Positions 51,952-60,456 of a DNA stretch of 64,000 nucleotides are shown piece by piece. Origin of the DNA: an uncultured bacterium (lineage in GTDB: Bacteria > Muiribacteriota > Ozemobacteria > Ozemobacterales > Ozemobacteraceae); NCBI GenBank assembly GCA_937949615.1, contig CALEDQ010000008.1, positions 372,001-436,000 of the forward strand, written 5' to 3'. The first letter of the stretch is position 1. Every line of letters begins with the position of its first letter. The notes below the pieces were generated by a model. The model was not told the DNA's origin, made no database searches, and worked only from the letters and a program-made list of their open reading frames with translations. A program made the position numbers and the translations under genes.

Positions 51952-53115
51952 TCACTTGTTAGACAGCATCCGGTCGATCAAAATCGAAGCCATCGGTATT
52001 ATCACAGCCGACAGCAGCCCGATTACCTTGTTCATGTCGAACGGCCAGGTGTTGATTTCATGCAGGTGCGTTCTGATTTCCATCAGATTGCGCAGCTTGT
52101 GAATCTTGTCGTGGTCGAGACTTCTGCCGGAAAGCAGCTCGTTGAGCTCATGCGAAATCAGGTTGAGCTTGCGGTCCTTCTCACGGATCATGGCCCGGTG
52201 AATGTTATAAATCGGCCAGAAAAGATAAAAAAGAATCGCCACGCCGAACATCCCGAACCAGACCGCCAGCAGCGAGCCAAAGTTCCAGCCGCCGATATGC
52301 CGTGCAACGATGCTGCAGACATAGGGAATGACTGCAAACAGTGTCGTCTGCAGAATAAACTTGCCCAGCAGGCGTATGCCTGAGTTTTCTTCCTGAATGA
52401 TGAGAATCCGCAGATCGAGATCCCCGAATTCTCTGATGAACATCGCAAACTTGATGAAATAGACGATTGCCGATGCCGACCAGAAAAGGAAACAGAACTC
52501 GTAGGTCAGATAAGCAAGCTCACCGCCGGAACTTGCGAACGGGGTGCCGATAATATAGCGGTCACCAAAAACTGCGATTGTACAGATGGTCAGGCCGATC
52601 GCAATCGGCAGAGATGATGAAAATATACGCTCGCGGGCCGCAAGATAATAGCTTTCACTTTTCTCTTTCGTCCAGCCGGTAATTACCGGAATCTCATTTC
52701 TGAAACGGTCGAGAAGCTTTTCGAACCAGACAATCCCGGCAGAAGAAAAGAACATCTGCATGGCATTGAGAAAAAACGACACGAGAAAAATCCGGTCTTC
52801 CTCGCCAAAAGTCCAGTACAGGGAAATGCTGAAATAGAGAAGCATGCTCAGAGTGAAATAAAACATCCAGTGACCGACAAAAGTCACTTTTGCCGCCAGA
52901 CGACTCTGAAACGATGCCGGCGGTAACTGTGCTGCAGCGGCACAGCCGGCGGCGCTATCGTTGAACTCCCGGTCTGTCGGAACGGTTGGCTGATTTTCGC
53001 TTCGATCCCCGAGCCATTCCCGGCAGTGGCGACACTTTAATGCCGACAGAGGAATCTCACTGCGGCAAAATCGGCATGCCACGAGACTTTCCTGGTTCTG
53101 ACCGCTGTTACTCAT
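51952..53115 (-). CDS. Zinc-ribbon multi-pass membrane protein, unknown function
   Basis: 387 residues. An N-terminal zinc ribbon (CRFCRSEIPLSALKCRHC) precedes about six membrane helices in two groups (about 75-155 and 170-330) and a charged segment (IREKDRKLNLISHELNELL) before a last helix. The layout resembles bacterial proteins that read their own double-zinc ribbon, but no function is known to me. It lies 10 nt after the 53126 gene stop region and is probably co-transcribed with it. Confidence 0.7.
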   Translation of the reverse strand: MSNSGQNQESLVACRFCRSEIPLSALKCRHCREWLGDRSENQPTVPTDREFNDSAAGCAAAAQLPPASFQSRLAAKVTFVGHWMFYFTLSMLLYFSISLYWTFGEEDRIFLVSFFLNAMQMFFSSAGIVWFEKLLDRFRNEIPVITGWTKEKSESYYLAARERIFSSSLPIAIGLTICTIAVFGDRYIIGTPFASSGGELAYLTYEFCFLFWSASAIVYFIKFAMFIREFGDLDLRILIIQEENSGIRLLGKFILQTTLFAVIPYVCSIVARHIGGWNFGSLLAVWFGMFGVAILFYLFWPIYNIHRAMIREKDRKLNLISHELNELLSGRSLDHDKIHKLRNLMEIRTHLHEINTWPFDMNKVIGLLSAVIIPMASILIDRMLSNK

Positions 53116-53125
53116 TGCACTTCCC

Positions 53126-53512
53126 TCACCGCATAATGGTTACATCGAGTCTGACAGAGTCACTCAAAGCATAAACTTCTTTAAAAACGCGGCAGGCAAG
53201 GTTGACTGCCAGATCGATATCGCGACCAACGTGGTGATTGAAAGATTCCTGCTGCCCGATCTCTTTGCCGCCCGGATGATCGAGCATCGGCGCTTTCTGC
53301 GAATCGATCGCAAGCCCGGCAAAAAGGCTTTTTGCCGTTGCCAGTTCAGCTTTTGTCAAAGCCTGAAAGGGAAGATCGAAAAACAGACCAGCAGATTCAT
53401 CGAACGCGAATTGAACGAATTTCTCATGTTCCGGCTCTTCAATGATGATGAACCAGTCGTCGCCCGAATTCTGGAGTATTGTCAGAAGCGCACTGCGTAT
53501 TCTTTCCTGCAC
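53126..53512 (-). CDS. Small cytoplasmic protein, unknown function
   Basis: 128 residues, GTG start with SD GAGGTGA. Alpha/beta pattern (DDWFIIIEEPEHEKFVQFAFDE; LFFDLPFQALTKAELATAK; then a helix IDLAVNLACRVFKEVY) similar to small YbjN-like or TY-chaperone-like proteins. No confident family. First gene of the pair with the zinc-ribbon membrane protein. Confidence 0.6.
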   Translation of the reverse strand: MQERIRSALLTILQNSGDDWFIIIEEPEHEKFVQFAFDESAGLFFDLPFQALTKAELATAKSLFAGLAIDSQKAPMLDHPGGKEIGQQESFNHHVGRDIDLAVNLACRVFKEVYALSDSVRLDVTIMR

Positions 53513-53569
53513 TTTGTCACCTCAATAAAATCGCCCGCAGAGGTTAGTTCTGCCGACTGAAAATTTCTC

Positions 53570-53598
53570 TTGGCAGAATATCATATTTCGCATAAAAT
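53570..53598 (+). promoter_or_regulatory. Sigma-70-type promoter of the RDD protein gene
   Basis: TTGGCA and TAAAAT with the optimal 17-bp spacer, 110 nt before the ATG at 53708. Best promoter match seen in this part of the window. Confidence 0.6.
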
Positions 53599-53707
53599 TA
53601 GGCAGGATAGTTTGATACGTGAATTTGTCAGCTGACCGGCATTCTACAAAACATATATGAAGCCCGTCTTCTGACGAAGAACAAGTGAACCGCGCGGGGT
53701 AAATACA

Positions 53708-54565
53708 ATGTTGGATGCAGAAACACTGCGTGACCTTCTCGACCACCTTTCTCACGAAGACAGAAAGGAATGCGTCGACGAGCTGGCCCGGCTGGAAATC
53801 TCAGAAAAAAATGCCGACCAGGTCTACAATATCATCAGAGTGCTTGAAACAGGCCTCGACGTCAATATGGCCATTCAGGTACGAGCTATCTGCAGGAAAC
53901 TCGAAATTCAGTTTCCTGGCAAGTTCTCGTTTGAGTTTCTGACCTCTCAGCCGGTAATAAAACACCTTCTGAGATCAGAAACAAACGAAAAATATACGGT
54001 CGATACTTCAAACGGCTTTAAAATCTGCCCGTTCTGCACCGAAAACATTCCACCCTTTGCCCGGGAATGTCCTTTCTGCAATGCTTCATTCGAGAACCAT
54101 ATATGTCAGAATTGTGGAAAACACAGCTATGAATCAATGTTTTGCATCTGGTGCGATGCTCTGATGCGAAATCCCGGCTGGCAGAAACCGCCATTAACAA
54201 GACGGGTAACAGCTCTTCTTATCGATGCGGCGATCTTAGCTTTTCCGTTATTTCTTTCAGAACATTATTTTTTCAGGCAGATAACCATAAACCAGGCCAT
54301 GCTGGCAGCCGTGGCGGCTTACGCCGCGTTCCTGCTGCTGGGGGCCTCCCCCGGCAAACGCGCGACCGGGCTTTTTATTCTGAGCTCTGCCAGAGGCAGC
54401 CACGCCGGCCTGCTTCAGGTTCTTTTTCGCGAACTGCCCTGCCGGCTTCTATCTTTAATGCTGCTCGGTCTTGGTTTTTTCTGGGGTCTTTTTGACGAAA
54501 ACGGTCAGACCTGGCATGACATTCTCGCCAAATCAGTGGTCGTAAAGAAAACCGATCAGACCTGA
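53708..54565 (+). CDS. RDD-family membrane protein with double zinc ribbon
   Basis: 285 residues. N-terminal helical part (about 1-90), then eight cysteines in two CxxC pairs twice over (CPFCTENIPPFARECPFC; CQNCGKHSYESMFCIWC), then an RDD domain with three to four membrane helices (TRRVTALLIDAAILAFPLF; GASPGKRATGLFIL; GQTWHDILAKSVVVKK). RDD proteins include transporters and envelope factors of unclear role. Ends 10 nt inside the convergent psuG gene. Confidence 0.82.
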   Translation: MLDAETLRDLLDHLSHEDRKECVDELARLEISEKNADQVYNIIRVLETGLDVNMAIQVRAICRKLEIQFPGKFSFEFLTSQPVIKHLLRSETNEKYTVDTSNGFKICPFCTENIPPFARECPFCNASFENHICQNCGKHSYESMFCIWCDALMRNPGWQKPPLTRRVTALLIDAAILAFPLFLSEHYFFRQITINQAMLAAVAAYAAFLLLGASPGKRATGLFILSSARGSHAGLLQVLFRELPCRLLSLMLLGLGFFWGLFDENGQTWHDILAKSVVVKKTDQT

Positions 54566-55476
54566 ATTCTGGCGAACTCAACCGCGATCTGCGTGCACAC
54601 ACTGGCGTTATTTTTAACCAGTTCGATGTTGGTTTTCAGACTTTCGCCGGCGGTGATTTCATTAAGTTTGCCGAGAAGGAATGGCGTTACCGTCTGGCCG
54701 GTTATGCCTTTTTTCACAGCTTCTTCGAGGGCCTGGCGTATACAGTTCTCGATTTTATCTTTGTCAAGAGCAGCGTTCTCCGGAACCGGATTGCCAATCA
54801 GAATGCCGCCTTTGTACCCCATCTGCTGAGCCTGATAAAAAATTGCCGCAGCTTCGCCGGCATTTTCAACTCTCTGCGGTACGCCGACACCACTGGAACG
54901 ATAGTAAAAAGCCGGCATCTCGCTGGTCTGATAACCGAGTACCGGTATCCCAAGGGTTTCGAGATATTCCATCGTGAGAGGGATATCGAGAATTGCCTTG
55001 GCGCCGGCGCAGACAACCAGAACCGGCGTATGGACAAACTCAGGCAGATCGGCCGAAATATCGAATGTTTCAGTGGCGCCGCGGTGCACACCACCGATGC
55101 CGCCGGTCGCGAAAAAGCTTATGCCGGCGAGATGGGCACAGATCATTGTCGCAGAAACGGTTGTCGCAGCACTCTGTTTAAGGGCGACAACCGCAGGCAG
55201 ATCTCTTCTTGAAGCCTTGCGAATGTTCTTTGAGGTACCGAGAAATTCAAGATCATGTTCATCGAGGCCGATTTTTATCACTCCGTCGATTATGGCAATG
55301 GTCGCCGGAACCCCGCCGTTTTCTCTGACAGTTTTTTCAAGAAGCTTTGCCGTTTCGACATTCTGCGGGTACGGCATACCATGTGAAATAATTGTTGATT
55401 CAAGCGCAACGACCGCCTGCTTTCTGGAAAGAGCTTCTCTGACCTCTTTTTTTATCACCATTTCCCTGAATTGCAT
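54556..55476 (-). CDS. psuG: Pseudouridine-5'-phosphate glycosidase
   Basis: 306 residues from ATG 55476 (GGAG 6 nt upstream); an ATG at 55488 follows the previous stop directly and lacks an SD. Signature stretches: VVALESTIISHGMPYPQN, ATIAIIDGVIKIGL, FFATGGIGGVHRGA, and TPFLLGKLNEITAG. It splits pseudouridine 5'-phosphate into uracil and ribose 5-phosphate. No pseudouridine kinase (psuK) is nearby. Directly follows a cysteine-rich gene, same strand. Confidence 0.93.
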   Translation of the reverse strand: MQFREMVIKKEVREALSRKQAVVALESTIISHGMPYPQNVETAKLLEKTVRENGGVPATIAIIDGVIKIGLDEHDLEFLGTSKNIRKASRRDLPAVVALKQSAATTVSATMICAHLAGISFFATGGIGGVHRGATETFDISADLPEFVHTPVLVVCAGAKAILDIPLTMEYLETLGIPVLGYQTSEMPAFYYRSSGVGVPQRVENAGEAAAIFYQAQQMGYKGGILIGNPVPENAALDKDKIENCIRQALEEAVKKGITGQTVTPFLLGKLNEITAGESLKTNIELVKNNASVCTQIAVEFARIQV

Positions 55477-55488
55477 TTCCGGCTCCAT

Positions 55489-55926
55489 TTATTGAAATTT
55501 TTTCAGATACGGGCATTTTAACCGCTGACAGAGATCACTGCTGCTGCACCTGCCGCCAACAATCATCACTGCCCAGTGCGGTGGTTCATAATCATCCACA
55601 CCGGCCGCAAGTTCTTCAATCTTTTTCTTGTCTTCAGCCGACAGAATAACATCGTCGGTCGAAAAATATGAGGAATTACACCAGTAAATATAGGTTACCT
55701 CAGGCAGGTCATCAGTATGCAGACTCGTCGCCTGGCAGTCGCCACAGACATCGCAGACCAGAATCAGTTCATCCCCTGCGGGCAAAAGCTTTCTCCCGGG
55801 ACAATGGCATTTTTGACACTCACCGGCAAAAATCCTGAACCTGGTATATTGCCCACGATCAGGCATCGGGTCTTCAGATTCGCCAAAACCCATCAGAATA
55901 ACTTTTTTGCCATCGACAGTAAGCAT
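55489..55926 (-). CDS. Cysteine-rich small protein, unknown function
   Basis: 145 residues with three cysteine groups: ECQKCHCPG, CDVCGDC, and a C-terminal CSSSDLCQRLKCPYL. This could bind zinc or an Fe-S cluster. No family recognised. A TATAAT-based promoter lies just upstream. It abuts psuG without overlap. Confidence 0.6.
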   Translation of the reverse strand: MLTVDGKKVILMGFGESEDPMPDRGQYTRFRIFAGECQKCHCPGRKLLPAGDELILVCDVCGDCQATSLHTDDLPEVTYIYWCNSSYFSTDDVILSAEDKKKIEELAAGVDDYEPPHWAVMIVGGRCSSSDLCQRLKCPYLKKFQ

Positions 55927-55956
55927 CTCTACTCACCCTGTTCCCGAAGATTGTTA

Positions 55957-55985
55957 ATTATAATCCCTGCAATCAGCAAAAACAA
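55957..55985 (-). promoter_or_regulatory. Sigma-70-type promoter for the Cys-rich/psuG operon
   Basis: On the minus strand TTGTTT, 17 bp, TATAAT; 31 nt before the ATG at 55926. The -10 is perfect, the -35 weak. Confidence 0.5.
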
Positions 55986-57037
55986 CCACACACTAAGCAT
56001 GCTTAACTTATATCCTGGAATCGTCTTATTATCATTATAATGATTATCAGTTTAAAGAACGCAAATAGCTGTTAAAAATTTAAATCTTCCCTTACCATCT
56101 TCTTCTATCAGTCCATTATAAAATCAACTTTTCAGCAGAATCAGAAAAGCATGATTGGCAAAATACTCCCGCGCTTGCGCCCGGCAAGAGGCAAAACTGG
56201 CCCAAAGATTTATTTATAAAAAATTCAGCCTTTATCCATCCCGGAGCAAAAAAAACGCAGAAATAACAGATAAACTACAGATCCTGGCCTGCCAGAAAGT
56301 AAGTCGCATAAAAAGCGACAGCCCGCATAAAAAAAAGCAGGTCACCGGATAGACTGCCTTTAAAACCCGGAATTTGTGTACCCCGCAAATCTCTGCCATG
56401 TCACGTCACAATCGCCAACCGGGCGCAACAACCCAAAACCTCCCCTCCATGCGGCATAGAAATTCACAACGGCCTTTTACACAGAAAAACTTTCAGTCGG
56501 CGATACCAGATTTTCCAATATCCATATACCTGATCATACAAAATCGCACTTAATGAGCCGCAAATTTTCATTCACCCGAATAACCATTTACCCAATTTTC
56601 ATTTTACGAATTCAAACATTTGCGACAAAAAAAAAAAAAAACGCAATTCCATCTACGCTTAAAATTTAACCAATGAAAATTCAGACGGCTTTTTTTATTT
56701 TAGCCATGAGGATTTTTCAATCCCTGAAATCCCCAAAATACATTTTCAACGAAACGGTTCAATGTTTATCCAGAGAAAAGGTTTTTACCAAAAAAACCAA
56801 TGAGCCACCCAGCACACCCGCCACCATCAGTTTTAAATTTTAATTTAAAATATTTCACAATTAATCGAGACAAACATCTTCCAAAAGCCGGTGTTTATTT
56901 GAAAAAATAATTTTTTATAAAAAACCAGACCCACGCATAAGCCAAAACAAATGGTTTTGAAACAGAAAAATAAATATTTATTTTTAATTTGTGCCTTTTT
57001 TGCTTATTAAAGAAGCTGTTTTGGTTGCGCAAAATCT

Positions 57038-57059
57038 CCCCGGAACGGGGCGGTTTTTT
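57038..57059 (+). terminator. Plus-strand terminator-like hairpin without an upstream gene
   Basis: CCCCG-GAA-CGGGG followed by CGG and six T. The stem is only 5 bp but GC-only. No plus-strand gene ends within the preceding 2.4 kb (the last is at 54565). Confidence 0.45.
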
Positions 57060-57068
57060 CTAAATATT

Positions 57069-57115
57069 GTGAAAAAACAGAACCCCCCGCAGAAAATGCT
57101 CTGCGGGGGGTTCTG
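57069..57115 (-). terminator. Strong minus-strand terminator
   Basis: Perfect 16-bp stem (CAGAACCCCCCGCAGA and complement) with a 6-nt loop; on the minus strand followed by TTTTTT. It ends the transcript of the 57144-58331 gene, 28 nt after its stop. Confidence 0.85.
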
Positions 57116-57143
57116 CGTCGCGCTCTATTGCGACAATTTCAAT

Positions 57144-58331
57144 CTATTCCGCCTTGATCAGGCCCTGTTTCAGCATTGAATCGATTCTAGCACTGAAGCT
57201 GCTGCCGGAACCGCTGTAATAAGGCTTCAGCTTGAGGTCTTCGGTTGAAGTTTCAGTCTTTTCTTCGCTGACAGCAACAGCTTCAGTCGCATTTGAGGCA
57301 GTTTCCAGGCTGTTTTGCTCTGCAGCGTCAACCGGCTTTTCCACGACCGCTTCGACAGTTTCTGTCTTGTCGGCAGCAGAAAGAGCTTCACTGGCTGTTT
57401 CTGCACGCTTGTCAAGCTTCTCACAAAGCTCTCTAAGCATCGAGCCCATAGCCTTCATGCTTGGTGAAAGCTCTGCAACAACCTTCGTTTCAACTGTCTT
57501 TTCTTCGCTGGCGGCAGCATTCTGGCTGCGCATCTGTCTGATTCTGGCCATCTTTGCCAGGGCAAGCACGAATGGCTTTTCGACTGAGGGCTCAGCGATG
57601 GCTGCGACTGCAGTAACGGGCTGTTTTTCCTCTTCAGAAACTGCCATATCTACAGTTGCGGATTCAGTTCTCACCTTCTCTTCTGAGGAGAGAGAGATGG
57701 CTTTGTCTTCTTCAGACTTGTCAATTACTGCTTTTCCATCATTGAAGCTCAGTTTCAGGGGCTGTGCAAACCAGTTCCATTCGGCCGGGATCTCAGTCGG
57801 CACAGGCTCGACAATTTTCTTAGCTTTTTTAGCTTTTTTCGCCGGTTTAGACTGTTTTTCGTCTTTTTTTTCAACGTTAACGGTCTTTTCAGCTTTTTTC
57901 TCAGTTACCGGTTTCTTTTCAGTTTTTACAACCGGAACGACAACTGGCTTTGCCTGCTCAACCACTGGAGCGGGGGCCGCTTTTTTTTCGGGAGCTTTAT
58001 CAGCGGGAGCTTCAGTAACAATTTTCACTTCGGCGGCATTTATATCGGCAACGGGTTCGACTACCGCTGCCGCTTCAGGTTCAGCCTTGATTTCTGCCGG
58101 CTGAACTTCGGATTTGGCCGGCTGGGTTCTGGCGATCTTTTTGACTGGCGGCGGCGCCACAACCTTAGGCATTGCCGGGGGCATGACGGGAGCCTCCAGA
58201 GCCTGCACGGCTCCTCTCATGATCTTCTTGTCAGACCAGAGCTGAACCGCCAGAAAGCTGGCTGATAAAACAAACAACACTCCGAGGGCCAGCAGAAATG
58301 GCAGCCCTTTTTGTCGTTTCAATAATCTCAT
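57144..58331 (-). CDS. Membrane-anchored low-complexity Ala/Lys/Glu/Val-rich protein
   Basis: 395 residues from ATG 58331 (SD GGAAGG, 6 nt gap; an ATG ten codons upstream lacks an SD). One N-terminal membrane helix (LPFLLALGVLFVLSASFLA) after a basic start, then about 350 residues of Pro/Ala/Lys and Glu/Val-rich repeats (KPAKKAKKAKK; VEKKDEKQSKP) likely extended in the periplasm, and an 'SFSARIDSMLKQG' end. TonB- or FtsN-like spanning linkers look similar, but no SPOR or TonB end domain is seen. Own terminator. Confidence 0.65.
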   Translation of the reverse strand: MRLLKRQKGLPFLLALGVLFVLSASFLAVQLWSDKKIMRGAVQALEAPVMPPAMPKVVAPPPVKKIARTQPAKSEVQPAEIKAEPEAAAVVEPVADINAAEVKIVTEAPADKAPEKKAAPAPVVEQAKPVVVPVVKTEKKPVTEKKAEKTVNVEKKDEKQSKPAKKAKKAKKIVEPVPTEIPAEWNWFAQPLKLSFNDGKAVIDKSEEDKAISLSSEEKVRTESATVDMAVSEEEKQPVTAVAAIAEPSVEKPFVLALAKMARIRQMRSQNAAASEEKTVETKVVAELSPSMKAMGSMLRELCEKLDKRAETASEALSAADKTETVEAVVEKPVDAAEQNSLETASNATEAVAVSEEKTETSTEDLKLKPYYSGSGSSFSARIDSMLKQGLIKAE

Positions 58332-58435
58332 GGGTAACCTTCCAGAAGGATTAATCACCATAAAGACAATAACTCAGCCAACCCCGGAATCTGAATACAG
58401 ATCTCTGAGACAGCTGAGTCGATGCTCGCCGGAAG

Positions 58436-58457
58436 CTGAAAAAAAGCCCGCAGGCTT
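58436..58457 (-). terminator. Short terminator overlapping the efp stop
   Basis: On the minus strand AAGCC-TGCG-GGCTT then seven T. The stem includes the efp stop codon, so termination would be immediate. Confidence 0.5.
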
Positions 58458-59022
58458 ATTTTTTCATGCGTTCAAGATATTCACCAGTTCTGGTGTCAAC
58501 CCTGATAAATTCTCCAGCTTCGATGAACATGGGTACATTCACAACGTGGCCGCCGGCACAGACGACCGGTTTGTTTGTACCGCTGGCTGAATTGCCTCTG
58601 ACGTTAGGTGGAGCTTCGATTACTTCAAGGTCTACCGAAGGGGGCAGTTCAGCACCGATTGCCTTGCCTTCATAGAGCTTAACGTAAATTTCCATCTGTT
58701 CTTTGAGAAATTTGGTCTGGTCACCAAGCAGGTCCATTTCCATTTCCATCTGCTCATAGGTCTGAGTGTCCATGAAATGCAGGAAATGATCTGATGAATA
58801 GAGGTATTGCATCAGCTTGGTTTCAACGGTCGCTTCATCGACCTTTTCAGTCGTCTGATAACGCTGCATGAAGGTCGAACCGGTTTTCAGGCTTTTCAGC
58901 TTGGCCTGCGCCATTGCACGCCAGTTACCCGGACGAACGAATTCTATATCGACGACCTGGCAAAGCTCGCCGTTATATAGAATAACCATGCCTTTTCTCA
59001 AGTCATTAGCAGTAATAGCCAT
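58456..59022 (-). CDS. efp: Elongation factor P
   Basis: 188 residues, all three EF-P domains (start AITANDLRKGMVILYNGE, end VDTRTGEYLERMKK), normal length. It relieves ribosome stalling at polyproline. The tip loop that carries the modified Lys34 in E. coli reads RPGNWRA here: Asn33 replaces the lysine (or arginine in the EarP group). So EpmA or EarP modification is not expected. I recall similar PGNWRA loops in some other phyla, from memory. Extended -10 promoter just upstream. Confidence 0.95.
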   Translation of the reverse strand: MAITANDLRKGMVILYNGELCQVVDIEFVRPGNWRAMAQAKLKSLKTGSTFMQRYQTTEKVDEATVETKLMQYLYSSDHFLHFMDTQTYEQMEMEMDLLGDQTKFLKEQMEIYVKLYEGKAIGAELPPSVDLEVIEAPPNVRGNSASGTNKPVVCAGGHVVNVPMFIEAGEFIRVDTRTGEYLERMKK

Positions 59023-59646
59023 ATATGTCTCCCTGGCTGGATTTGTATCGGCAGATTATAACACATTTTTCACCAATACCTGCAGAGAAAATTTCTGTAC
59101 CCCACACAAAAAACCGACCGGAGTAAATAAATCAGAATAAAGACAATGATATCAACCCAGACAAATAATCAGATTTTTCAGAGTAAAAGACACGCAAACA
59201 TCTATCACAATTTTAATATTACAGACAAACTCGTCTCTCGCGGAAAAACTATCATTTTTTAAAATCAACAAGTCGACACACCTTCTGATATTTGCTACCC
59301 CCCCCCTCTGTCATGATCAAATTAATGATAACAAATAAAAATCCCGGCATGCGGCAAAAATCGACACATTTTATGATAAATGCGGTTTATTCAACCAGAT
59401 CTGAGATAACTGGTCGAATGTCATTTGCAGGTTTTCCATGCCGGGCACTGACGTCTTTTCATCTCAAGCCTTGATAATGAGTTCTTTAAATTGCCGACTC
59501 CTGACTGACAGGTATTCAGAGGAAACAAAGATTTGTCTTAAACATTATTCAGATTGCTTCCGATATTTCTAAAGACACAGCAAAAGGTCAAATCCCGCAC
59601 GCTTCAAATAAAAGCAGAGATCGCGCAAAACAACAGGAGGCAGGTC
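59023..59646. other. 0.6-kb divergent gap between efp and uppP
   Basis: Largely AT-rich and gene-free. Holds the efp promoter, a TGTACCCC motif (59096-59103), and a run of nine C (59298-59306). A 60-codon frame at 59292 has no SD and no recognisable features. The SD AGGAGG at 59635-59640 serves uppP. Confidence 0.55.
59055..59063 (-). promoter_or_regulatory. Extended -10 promoter element for efp
   Basis: On the minus strand TG-T-TATAAT, 33 nt before the efp ATG. No clear -35. Confidence 0.5.
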
Positions 59647-60453
59647 TTGGTCAGTTACATCTTTCAGGGCATTCTTCAGGGCTTAACCGAATTTCTCCCG
59701 GTTTCCAGCTCCGGGCACCTGACTTTGTTCCAGTATTTTTCGGGAATGAAAGATCTCGAAGCCAACATGCTGACCGACGTGGCACTGCATGCCGGCACCC
59801 TCCTGGCGGTAATTTTCTTTTTTCGCGCCGATCTGCTCCCCTACTTCACCCCGGCCGGCTGGAAAGACCAGGTCAGAAGAAGAATTGCATTTCTCATAAT
59901 CGCGGGCAGTATTCCGACCGCCCTGATCGGGCTGACCTTCAAAGACACCTTCGAAAACCTCTTCGCCATGCCGAAGGCCGTATGTCTTGCTCTGTTCATG
60001 ACCGGGCTGCTGCTGCTCATCTCTGAAAAGCTCAAAAAGAATACAGACGGCTGCGAGCTCAGCAATCTTTCTTACATTAAAACCATCATCGTAGGGGTCG
60101 CACAGGGACTCGCCATAACTCCAGGAATCTCCCGCTCTGGTTCGACAATTGCCACCGGGCTGCTGCTGGGCCTGAAGGGCGAAGATGCCGCCCGGCTTTC
60201 TTTTCTTCTCATGATTCCGGCCGTGGGCGGTGCCACTCTTCTCGAAACCAAGGACCTGTTTGAAGCCGGTCTGCCGACTGCGATCGACCCGACAGGACTG
60301 ATTGCCGGCACGCTTGCAGCAACGCTCACCGGGTTCCTGGCGCTCAAATTTCTTGTTTACATAATTCGCGAACAGAAACTGTCATATTTCGCTTACTATC
60401 TCTTTCTGGTATCGATTGCCAGTCTGACTTACATTCAACTTGCGGGGAACTGA
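59647..60453 (+). CDS. uppP: Undecaprenyl-diphosphatase (UppP/BacA)
   Basis: 268 residues from TTG 59647, chosen because AGGAGG is 6 nt upstream and this gives the usual length; the frame extends 31 codons further up without support. Signature motifs FLPVSSSGHL and GISRSGSTI, with about eight membrane helices. It recycles undecaprenyl pyrophosphate for cell-wall synthesis and confers bacitracin tolerance. Followed 3 nt later by ftsK. Confidence 0.93.
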   Translation: MVSYIFQGILQGLTEFLPVSSSGHLTLFQYFSGMKDLEANMLTDVALHAGTLLAVIFFFRADLLPYFTPAGWKDQVRRRIAFLIIAGSIPTALIGLTFKDTFENLFAMPKAVCLALFMTGLLLLISEKLKKNTDGCELSNLSYIKTIIVGVAQGLAITPGISRSGSTIATGLLLGLKGEDAARLSFLLMIPAVGGATLLETKDLFEAGLPTAIDPTGLIAGTLAATLTGFLALKFLVYIIREQKLSYFAYYLFLVSIASLTYIQLAGN

Positions 60454-60456
60454 ACC

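Larger units (their letters stand above)
55927..57143. other. 1.2-kb AT-rich region without genes
   Basis: No convincing coding frame. Contents: the minus promoter near 55960, a TGTACCCC motif (56377-56384), a small GTCGC/GCGAC stem (about 56307-56323), a run of 15 A (56627-56641), long A/T tracts, and two terminators facing opposite ways at the right end (57038-57059 plus; 57069-57115 minus). A short plus-strand RNA ending at 57059 is possible but unproven. Confidence 0.6.

Noticed and set aside
56991..57179. 62-codon plus frame
   Set aside because: Runs through two terminator hairpins and into the 3' end of a minus-strand gene.
59292..59474. 60-codon plus frame between efp and uppP
   Set aside because: No SD, crosses a C9 tract, no recognisable features.
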